A stretch of 46,406 nt of DNA. Origin: Candidatus Shapirobacteria bacterium (lineage in GTDB: Bacteria > Patescibacteriota > Microgenomatia > UBA12405). Shown here piece by piece: positions 24,782 through 31,049 of the stretch (the first letter of the stretch is position 1; every line of letters begins with the position of its first letter). The stretch covers positions 1-46,406 of the forward strand of contig JAQVSI010000004.1 in NCBI GenBank assembly GCA_028700625.1, written 5' to 3'. Both the position numbers and the translations under genes were made by a program. The notes beneath the pieces were generated by a model that was not told the origin of the DNA, made no database searches, and was given only the letters and a program-made list of their open reading frames with translations.

Positions 24782-24985
24782 TTGTACCAAATCAATACCA
24801 CCTTTGGAAAAGCGATTACACTTTAAAACTCTTTTAAAACCCAAAAACAATCCTTTTAAGACTCCATATTTATTTACTGCCTCATAAGTATATTCTGAAC
24901 AAGTCGGCACAAACCGACAGTAACTTCCCCTTGAAATATATTTTTTATAAAACACCAATAATTTTAAAATTACTTTTTTAGTCAT
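24779..24985 (-). CDS. yidD: Membrane protein insertion efficiency factor YidD
   Basis: A 68-aa protein with the complete family pattern: FYKKYISRGSYCRFVPTCSE (two of the three conserved Cys residues), YTYEAVNKYGVLKGL, and the third Cys in LKCNRFSKGG. It starts inside the last 8 bases of rnpA, so translation is probably coupled. YidD assists insertion by YidC, encoded next. Confidence 0.95.
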   Translation of the reverse strand: MTKKVILKLLVFYKKYISRGSYCRFVPTCSEYTYEAVNKYGVLKGLFLGFKRVLKCNRFSKGGIDLVQ

Positions 24986-25310
24986 TAGAAATTAGAAATT
25001 TCTTAACCTCTTTCTCCACTTCAATCATTTTTTTACCCAAAATTTCCTGTTTAGTTAAAAAAATAACTCTAGTTCCGTTTTTAAACCGATCTAAATTTTT
25101 TCTAACAACTTCCGACAAAACTCGTCTAATTTTGTTTCTCTCAACTGCTTTTTTAGAAATTTTTTTAGAAACAATAAAACCAAATTTTTTCAAATCATCA
25201 TTTTCTTGGCAAGTTAAAAAACCAAAAAGAGGGGAATATAAAATTTCCCCTTTATTTTTAATTTCAGCAAATTCCTTTTTAGATCTAATTCTGTTTTCTT
25301 TTTTCAACAC
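24978..25310 (-). CDS. rnpA: Ribonuclease P protein component
   Basis: A 110-aa protein. The N-terminus (LKKENRIRSKKEFAEI) and the RNR motif KKAVERNKIRRVLSEV (about residues 52-67) identify RnpA, which helps the RNase P RNA process tRNA precursors. No ATG is available at the expected place; the GTG at 25310 is chosen because a TATAAT ends exactly 6 bases before it, the spacing seen at many genes here. A TTG follows directly as an alternative start. Confidence 0.93.
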   Translation of the reverse strand: MLKKENRIRSKKEFAEIKNKGEILYSPLFGFLTCQENDDLKKFGFIVSKKISKKAVERNKIRRVLSEVVRKNLDRFKNGTRVIFLTKQEILGKKMIEVEKEVKKFLISND

Positions 25311-25316
25311 AACTCA

Positions 25317-25322
25317 ATTATA
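25317..25322 (-). promoter_or_regulatory. -10 box, leaderless GTG start of rnpA
   Basis: TATAAT on the minus strand, 6 bases before the GTG at 25310. Confidence 0.6.
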
Positions 25323-25324
25323 AC

Positions 25325-25354
25325 TGATATCTGAGAACTGAAATCTGAGATCTA
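25325..25354. repeat. Short tandem TCTGAGA-type repeat
   Basis: Degenerate units of ATCTGAGA filling the gap between rpmH and the rnpA promoter. Confidence 0.6.
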
Positions 25355-25356
25355 AT

Positions 25357-25497
25357 CTAAGCTGTTATTTTTGCTCTACCTTTATTTCTTCGTCTTTTAA
25401 GAACATTTCTACCGTCATGATCCATCATTCTTTTAAGAAATCCATGAACACGAGCATGTTTTTTTGCTTTTCTTTGTAGTGTTTGTTTTGTTGCCAT
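25357..25497 (-). CDS. rpmH: 50S ribosomal protein L34
   Basis: A 46-aa basic protein with the L34 core HARVHGFLKRMMDHDGRNVL and KRRRNKGRAKITA. The start is the ATG at 25497 (MATKQTLQRK), not an upstream in-frame codon, because TAAAAT lies 7 bases before it and the upstream extension is encoded by a family A repeat. The N-terminus differs from the common MKRTFQPS form. It heads the rpmH-rnpA-yidD-yidC-jag block that runs away from dnaA. Confidence 0.93.
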   Translation of the reverse strand: MATKQTLQRKAKKHARVHGFLKRMMDHDGRNVLKRRRNKGRAKITA

Positions 25498-25542
25498 AGC
25501 TGATATTTTATCATGAAAAATATCAATAAGCTTAATAAAAAG

Positions 25543-25626
25543 GAAATTTTGAAGTTGCAATTTTTGTGTCCTTGAACGTGGGCGACCACATTCACCAGAC
25601 ATAAAAAATTCGTAACGAAAATTTAA
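25543..25626. repeat. Family A long hairpin, copy 4
   Basis: An 84-bp element with outer arms AAATTTT/AAAATTT, middle arms AATTTTT/AAAAATT and TGTC/GACA, and tip GTGG-GCGA-CCAC. It lies in the 325-base region 25498-25822 between the divergent rpmH and dnaA genes. Confidence 0.85.
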
Positions 25627-25668
25627 ATAAATAATTTTAAAACTAGTAAAATTTGATATCTTTCATTT

Positions 25669-25716
25669 TGTGGAAAACTCATTTAATATAGACATTACCT
25701 AATCGATTTTTCCACA
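25669..25716. promoter_or_regulatory. Pair of inverted DnaA-box-like sites upstream of dnaA
   Basis: TGTGGAAAA at 25669-25677 and its exact reverse complement TTTTCCACA at 25708-25716, 30 bases apart. They differ from the perfect TTATNCACA box at one position. They may serve dnaA autoregulation or form part of the origin. Confidence 0.45.
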
Positions 25717-25761
25717 ATTTCGATTTCTAATTCCTGCCTATTTAACTGTTATTTATTATGA

Positions 25762-25819
25762 TTTTAATCTCCCTTTCATCAAAGGGAGAAAACTCCGCGA
25801 CAGCGGAAAGAGGAATTTA
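25762..25819. repeat. Family B repeat, copy 10, in the dnaA leader
   Basis: TCTCCCTTTCATCAAAGGGAGA hairpin, second hairpin TCCGCGACAGCGGA, then AAGAGGAATTTA ending just before the dnaA ATG. The AGAGGA tail could act as the ribosome binding site. Confidence 0.75.
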
Positions 25820-25822
25820 AAA

Positions 25823-27160
25823 ATGGATATTGAGAGAATTTGGAAAAACACTCAAGAAGAGTTAAAAATTAGCCTAGCTCCAGCTATTTTTCAAACTTTT
25901 GTTTTAAAAACCCAGCTTATTAGCCTTGAAAATAATATTGCTGCCATTGGTTGTCCTAACACTTATTCCGTTGATTTCAATCGTAAACGTCATTATGACA
26001 TTATTAAAAATGCTCTTGATAATCAAACTAAAAACAACAACACCTTAACCTTTATTGTTCAAGAAAGCTTAAAAACAGAAACCGACACTAGCAACACTCC
26101 TCTTTTTTCCTACACTCAAAACAAAGTTTCTAATTCTTCTCTCCATCCTAAATACACTTTTGATACCCTTGTTGTTGGAAACAGTAATAATTTTGCTTTT
26201 GCTGCTGCCCAAGGTATTGTCAAAAACCCAGGTCTTTCCTATAATCCCTTTTTCATTTGGGGTGGGGTAGGTGTAGGTAAAACTCATCTTATGCAAGCTA
26301 TTGGTCACGAACTTCTCAAAAAAAATCCTGATTTAAAAATAAAATATTTTTCTGCTGAAACTTTTGGCAATGAATTAGTTAATGCTCTTAAAACTAAAAA
26401 TATGAACCAATTTAAAGACAAATATCGTAATTTAGATTGTATTTTAGTTGATGATATTCAGTTTATTGCCGGCAAAGAATATACCCAAGAAGAATTTTTT
26501 CACACCTTTAATTCTCTTCACATGAATGGAAAACAAGTTATTTTAACTTCCGACCGTAAACCCAGTGAAATTAACCACCTTGAAGATCGTCTTGTTTCTC
26601 GTTTTATGGGAGGATTAACAGTCGATATTCAACTTCCAGATTATGAAATGCGTATCGCTATTATTAGTAAAAAAATAGAAGAAAAAGGAATTAAAATTAC
26701 CCCAGAGGCTGTTGAATTTATTGCTAATAATGTCGAATCAAATATTCGTGAAATAGAAGGTAAGCTTCAACAAATAATGGTTCAGTCTTTAGCTAACCAA
26801 ACAGAAGAAATTGATCTTTTTTTTGTCCAAAACTTCTTCAACCCCAACTTACGATCTAACACCTACGACCTAACCCCTAAACTAAATCCTCGTCATATTA
26901 TTTCTGTTTGTGCTAAACATTTCAATATAAAAACTAGTGAACTTTGTGGAAAAAGTAGAAAAAAAGAATTAGTCACCGCTCGACATATTACTGCTTATTT
27001 ACTCTTAACTCAAATAAACTTACCTTTAGAAGAGGTTGGACATCTTCTTGGTGGTCGAGATCATACCAGTATTATGCATGCTCGAGACAAAATTCTAAAT
27101 GACTTTTCCACTAATTCACAAACACGACAACTTATTAACCAAATTAAAAGTGCTTTTTAA
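25823..27160 (+). CDS. dnaA: Chromosomal replication initiator DnaA
   Basis: A 445-aa AAA+ protein that opens the origin. Domain I covers residues 1-85 (IWKNTQEELK start) and domain II is short. Domain III shows Walker A GGVGVGKT (147-154), Walker B LVDDIQ (208-213) and the arginine-containing LEDRLVSRF. Domain IV ends with the DNA-binding signature VGHLLGGRDHTSIMHARDKI. Residues about 342-352, at the domain III-IV junction, are encoded by a tandem TACGATCTAAC-type repeat and read RSNTYDLTPK. The leader contains a family B repeat. dnaN follows 311 bases later. Confidence 0.97.
   Translation: MDIERIWKNTQEELKISLAPAIFQTFVLKTQLISLENNIAAIGCPNTYSVDFNRKRHYDIIKNALDNQTKNNNTLTFIVQESLKTETDTSNTPLFSYTQNKVSNSSLHPKYTFDTLVVGNSNNFAFAAAQGIVKNPGLSYNPFFIWGGVGVGKTHLMQAIGHELLKKNPDLKIKYFSAETFGNELVNALKTKNMNQFKDKYRNLDCILVDDIQFIAGKEYTQEEFFHTFNSLHMNGKQVILTSDRKPSEINHLEDRLVSRFMGGLTVDIQLPDYEMRIAIISKKIEEKGIKITPEAVEFIANNVESNIREIEGKLQQIMVQSLANQTEEIDLFFVQNFFNPNLRSNTYDLTPKLNPRHIISVCAKHFNIKTSELCGKSRKKELVTARHITAYLLLTQINLPLEEVGHLLGGRDHTSIMHARDKILNDFSTNSQTRQLINQIKSAF
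26849..26876. repeat. Short tandem TACGATC-type repeat inside dnaA
   Basis: Units TTACGATCTAACACC and TACGACCTAACCCC, read in frame at the domain III-IV junction of DnaA. The same unit is found between genes at 20506, 24749 and 31017. Confidence 0.6.
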
Positions 27161-27471
27161 ATCCCAAAAAGTTTTCCACTTTCCAAAACCACTTATCCAC
27201 AAAATTATTCACATTTTATTTTCTCTTTTTCCCCCGAATTTTACCCAAACCTCAAACAAAAATTATAAGACAAAAAACAAAATTATTACTATTTTTCAAT
27301 CAAAAACAACCAATTCACATAATTATTAATTATTAATTCTTAATTCTTCCATTAAATATTTAAACTTAACCACTTATCAACACTCTCTACTAACCATTAC
27401 TACTATTTTGATTATTAATATCTTTATTTAGAAACCTTTAAATTCAAATTAAATTTTGATAATATAAGTCA
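27161..27471. other. oriC: Probable replication origin (dnaA-dnaN intergenic region)
   Basis: This 311-base gene-free region holds two perfect DnaA boxes in the same direction, TTATCCACA (27193-27201) and TTATTCACA (27205-27213), 12 bases apart, and a one-mismatch box TTATCAACA (27374-27382). Between them is a very AT-rich stretch (about 27215-27360) with ATAATTATTAATTATTAATT (27318-27337), a plausible unwinding element. The dnaA-dnaN spacer is a common place for bacterial oriC. A further pair of weaker boxes lies upstream of dnaA. No family A or B repeat occurs in this spacer, unlike most gaps of similar size in the window. Confidence 0.6.
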
Positions 27472-28590
27472 ATGAAACTTTCCCTTTTACAAGAAAATTT
27501 AAACACTGCTTTAACTAATGTTTCTCGTTTTGTCTCTGTAAAAAATCAGTTACCTATATTAAATAATATTTTAATATCAACCGATAATGGCCGTCTTAAA
27601 CTTTCCGCTACTAATTTAGAATTAAGTATTAATTATTGGATTGGTGCCAAAATAGAAGAAGAGGGAAGTATTACTATTCCGTCTCGAGAAATTACTGAAT
27701 TTGTTTCTTATTTAACTCCTGGAAAAATTGATTTATCTTTAAAAGGAGACAATCTTTTAAATTTATCTTCTTCAAAAACTGAATCAACTTTTACCACTAA
27801 TCCTTCAACTGATTATCCAGATTTTCCTTCTTTAAATCCAGAAACTTGTTTTGAATTAGATTTAAATATTTTAACCGAGGCTGTTTCTCAAATTGCTTTT
27901 TCTGCCGCTGCCGATGATACTCGTCCTGTTTTAACCGCCATTCTTTGTCAATTTACTTCAGAAAGTTTAAAACTAGTTGCCACAGACGGTTTTCGTTTAT
28001 CTTTTAAAGAAATCAAATTAATTAATCCTATTAATTTAAAAACTGATCAAATTACTTTTTTAATTCCCGCCAAAAGTCTTTTAGAAGTTACTAAACTCGC
28101 TAAAACTAATACAAAAATTAAAATAGGTCTTACAGTCGATGAACACCAAGTAGTCTTCATTCTAGACGATGTAGAGCTAGTCTCTCGCCTCATAGAGGGA
28201 GAATATCCAAACTATCAAAGAATAGTTCCAGAATCTTTTTCTACAAAAATCTTTTTAAACAAAGACGAATTTATCCAAGCTGTTAAAATTGCTTCTGTTT
28301 TTGCCAAAGAATCAGCTAATATTGTTCGCTTTAATATCAAATCAAACTCATTAGAATTAACCGCCAATGCTCCTCAAATTGGTCAAAACAAAGCTAATAT
28401 TGATATTAAAATAGAAGGAGAACCTTTAGAAATTGCTTTTAATTATAAATTTTTAATGGATTTTTTAAATGTTTGCAAAAGCCAGGAAATCATTATTGAA
28501 TTAAACGAATCTCTAACTCCAGCTCTTTTTCACGACCAATCTGATTCAAATTTTTCTCACATAATCATGCCTGTTCGTCTTCAAGATTAA
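27472..28590 (+). CDS. dnaN: DNA polymerase III beta subunit (sliding clamp)
   Basis: A 372-aa protein of normal length with the three-domain clamp layout: the N-terminal MKLSLLQENLNTALTNVSRFV, FSAAADDTRPVLTAILCQF opening the middle domain (about residue 145), the RLIEGEYPNYQRIVP motif (about 243-257) and the C-terminal HIIMPVRLQD that matches the family's MPMR-type end. It tethers the polymerase to DNA. The start is supported by GATAAT about 8 bases upstream. It converges on the minus-strand T4SS block with a 1-base gap. Confidence 0.96.
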   Translation: MKLSLLQENLNTALTNVSRFVSVKNQLPILNNILISTDNGRLKLSATNLELSINYWIGAKIEEEGSITIPSREITEFVSYLTPGKIDLSLKGDNLLNLSSSKTESTFTTNPSTDYPDFPSLNPETCFELDLNILTEAVSQIAFSAAADDTRPVLTAILCQFTSESLKLVATDGFRLSFKEIKLINPINLKTDQITFLIPAKSLLEVTKLAKTNTKIKIGLTVDEHQVVFILDDVELVSRLIEGEYPNYQRIVPESFSTKIFLNKDEFIQAVKIASVFAKESANIVRFNIKSNSLELTANAPQIGQNKANIDIKIEGEPLEIAFNYKFLMDFLNVCKSQEIIIELNESLTPALFHDQSDSNFSHIIMPVRLQD

Positions 28591-28591
28591 A

Positions 28592-28987
28592 TTATTTCCA
28601 AACTATTTTATGTTTTTCGGCCGTTGATCCGTTTTTATTTATCCATTCTACAACCTCTTTTTCTACTAAAACTTGGTCTGAGTTCAAAGCTTCAACTTCT
28701 ATTACTAAGGGTTTAGTATATCTTTCTATTTTAAAATTTTCAGTCGAATAAGGAAGTATTTGGGCTAAAGGGTAGTTGTAATTAATTTCCTGGCCAATTT
28801 CAGTTTTAAATTCTTCTACGGAAACCGTTGGTTCAATTAAAACAGTTGGAGTTGGTGTAATTACAGGGACAATTATTTCTTTTTTATCTTCTCCTCTATA
28901 AAGGAACTTAACTATAATCAACACAACAACTAAAAAACTTAAAATTAAAACTAATTGGTATTTTTTTATAAATTCTATTAACTTCAT
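28592..28987 (-). CDS. Single-pass membrane protein at the end of the T4SS block, unknown function
   Basis: A 131-aa protein with a short cytoplasmic N-terminus, one membrane helix (about residues 11-29, LVLILSFLVVVLIIVKFLY), a Pro/Thr/Val linker and a small extracytoplasmic domain with alternating hydrophobic residues that could form a beta-rich fold. I do not recognise a family. It follows the M15 peptidase gene by 7 bases and has its own -10 box overlapping the stop of that gene. Position suggests a T4SS accessory subunit, but this is inference. Confidence 0.65.
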   Translation of the reverse strand: MKLIEFIKKYQLVLILSFLVVVLIIVKFLYRGEDKKEIIVPVITPTPTVLIEPTVSVEEFKTEIGQEINYNYPLAQILPYSTENFKIERYTKPLVIEVEALNSDQVLVEKEVVEWINKNGSTAEKHKIVWK

Positions 28988-28993
28988 ATTTTA

Positions 28994-28999
28994 ATTATA
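28994..28999 (-). promoter_or_regulatory. -10 box overlapping the peptidase gene stop
   Basis: TATAAT ends 6 bases before the ATG at 28987, and its TAA is the stop codon of the M15 peptidase gene. Confidence 0.6.
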
Positions 29000-31004
29000 A
29001 ACTTTTGGCACCCTCCAGTGTTAAATCAACCGGATTATATTCCCAATGCCAAGGTTCAACTTCATAATTGTAAAAACCAAAATCAGAGGCATTGTTTTTT
29101 AACCATTGAAAAGTTTCTGACTTTTTTTGATTTTCAACCCCACCACAAGCCGCAGATCCTCCACAAACCACAATATCAACCGTTCTTCCTGTTGCATGTG
29201 ATGATAAACCATTTGCTGGATTAGAGGCCCATATTCCTGCTGTTTCTGCATTTCCATGTTTTGCCAATGCTTCTTCCCAGAGTCGTTTTTGTATTGCCGA
29301 ATCTCTATACCCACTAATCAAACTTAATTCAGGATAAGAAATTCCATCTTTTCTTGCTTTTTGAATCATTGCTTCATAGGCTATATTAACTCTTTTATCT
29401 AAATAACCTCCGTTAATTTTTTCTAAATAACTCCTATCTACTGTTGATAAATCATATCTTTGTGTCATCCTTCCTCCTTCAGATCCTTTTTCAAAAACAT
29501 AAAGAGTAATTCCATTTTTTGGATTTATATAAGTCCCCACAGTTCCCGAGTAATTTCCAAAAAGAACCACACTATTTTCACTATAATCAATCTTTTCTAC
29601 AGAATATTGATCTTTAGGGGGAACTATCATAGACACTAGATTATTTTGAAACATTTGGTAAAAAAATATTCCCCCAAAAACAGCAATCAAGATAGGTCCG
29701 ATAATCGCCACCGAGACAGCTCCAGATATTAAAGTTGGTAAAGCCAATATTGGGCCTATAAATCCTATTATTTTTGCTCCAACTTTACCAAAATTCTTTT
29801 CTAAACCTCTTTTAAGCCCAATTCCTAATTTTTCTGCAACATTACTACCAATATCTTTTATTTTTTTCTTTATTTGGATTGCTAAAACAGCAGCTGCTAC
29901 TATCCACCCTGGAGGCCCAGTTGCTGCTCCAGCCGCAATTGCTCCTCCAGTTGCTCCCGCCGCTGCTCCACTCGCTGCTACACTTGTTCCAGCTGCTTTA
30001 ACCCCACCACTCATTATTCCTTTTAAAACAGTTTGAAATCCTTTTTGAAAACCTTCTTTAGCTAAAACATTTAATGAATTTGTGGCAAATTCTTGAACAG
30101 CTTGATTTCCAATTTTACTAACTATTTTTACTCCAGCTTCAGTTACTGTTTTGTTTAACCATCCACCAGTCAATTTATCCACCCTATCTGCCCAACCCAA
30201 ATACTTTTGAGTTTCAGAGAATAAACCATTTTCACCATTTCTATTAAAAGTGGCAGTAATTTTTTCAAAAGATCTTAATTCTCTAGAATTTGGCAACTTA
30301 ATATCTTTTAATTTTTCTTTAATTGATTTAACTGTCTCTATTTTTTCTTTTATTTCTTCAGGAGATTTTTTTAAAAATTGAACAATTCCTTTTAAGTCAG
30401 TCAAACTATTTTGCAATTGTCCAGGACTAAACTGACTATTTTTTTCTAAAATTTCATTTTTGCAGTCATCAATTTCATTGTTTTTGGAAAAAATCGCTGC
30501 AATTTCTTCAGCATATTTTTTAACACTACTTACTTCTTCTTCTTTTAAGTCAGTATTTAATTTTTTAGTCTCTTCTATAAACTTGTTTTTAAATTCTTCT
30601 TTTTTAAAATCCTCAATCTCTTTAATCTTTTCTTTTTTCCATTTATCAAGTTCTATCCATATCTTTTTAGCTTCAATTTTAGTTTCACTATTATTTTCTA
30701 TTCCTAAATTTTTTGAAATTGTCGAAGCTAAATCATTTATTTCTTCATTGCTTGTTTTTATTTGTTCCTCATTAATTATTGATCTAATTTCAGACCTTAT
30801 TTGGTCCTCTAAGATTTTATTTCCATTAAGATTTTTTGCACTTTTCAAGGCAATATCTTCAATCTTTTCTTCAACCACGTTCTTTTTGTTTCTAAAATCA
30901 TCCAGATTCACTATTTTTGCCTTGGAATGTATTTTTCCAGAAACATCCACATCATAAAAATTACTATCTTTTAAAGCTGAACTGCCATCTGTTCTGTATG
31001 CCAT
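28995..31004 (-). CDS. Membrane protein with C-terminal M15 (VanY/D-alanyl-D-alanine carboxypeptidase) domain, T4SS-associated
   Basis: A 669-aa protein. Residues about 30-240 are highly charged and predicted coiled coil (runs of E, K and I). Residues about 330-370 are Gly/Ala-rich and hydrophobic, followed by at least one clear membrane helix (about 425-455). The C-terminal 170 residues carry the M15 peptidase signatures: SGYRDSAIQKRLWEEAL, the zinc motif SSHATGRTVDIV, and VEPWHWEY. It probably trims peptidoglycan stem peptides so the secretion machine can pass the cell wall. The ATG at 31004 is preferred over a GTG at 31007 because TATAAT lies 6 bases before the ATG. Confidence 0.8.
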   Translation of the reverse strand: MAYRTDGSSALKDSNFYDVDVSGKIHSKAKIVNLDDFRNKKNVVEEKIEDIALKSAKNLNGNKILEDQIRSEIRSIINEEQIKTSNEEINDLASTISKNLGIENNSETKIEAKKIWIELDKWKKEKIKEIEDFKKEEFKNKFIEETKKLNTDLKEEEVSSVKKYAEEIAAIFSKNNEIDDCKNEILEKNSQFSPGQLQNSLTDLKGIVQFLKKSPEEIKEKIETVKSIKEKLKDIKLPNSRELRSFEKITATFNRNGENGLFSETQKYLGWADRVDKLTGGWLNKTVTEAGVKIVSKIGNQAVQEFATNSLNVLAKEGFQKGFQTVLKGIMSGGVKAAGTSVAASGAAAGATGGAIAAGAATGPPGWIVAAAVLAIQIKKKIKDIGSNVAEKLGIGLKRGLEKNFGKVGAKIIGFIGPILALPTLISGAVSVAIIGPILIAVFGGIFFYQMFQNNLVSMIVPPKDQYSVEKIDYSENSVVLFGNYSGTVGTYINPKNGITLYVFEKGSEGGRMTQRYDLSTVDRSYLEKINGGYLDKRVNIAYEAMIQKARKDGISYPELSLISGYRDSAIQKRLWEEALAKHGNAETAGIWASNPANGLSSHATGRTVDIVVCGGSAACGGVENQKKSETFQWLKNNASDFGFYNYEVEPWHWEYNPVDLTLEGAKSL

Positions 31005-31010
31005 CACTAA

Positions 31011-31016
31011 ATTATA
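31011..31016 (-). promoter_or_regulatory. -10 box, leaderless start of the M15 peptidase gene
   Basis: TATAAT on the minus strand, 6 bases before the ATG at 31004. Confidence 0.65.
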
Positions 31017-31044
31017 TCAATCTACGACCTAACATCTACGGTTT
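31017..31044. repeat. Short tandem TCTACGACC-type repeat
   Basis: Two units of TCTACG with AACATC between virB4 and the peptidase gene promoter. Confidence 0.5.
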
Positions 31045-31049
31045 ATTAA

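Noticed and set aside
25357-25602. An 81-codon version of rpmH with an N-terminal extension
   Set aside because: The extension is encoded by a family A hairpin, and the -10 box and L34 homology fix the start at 25497.
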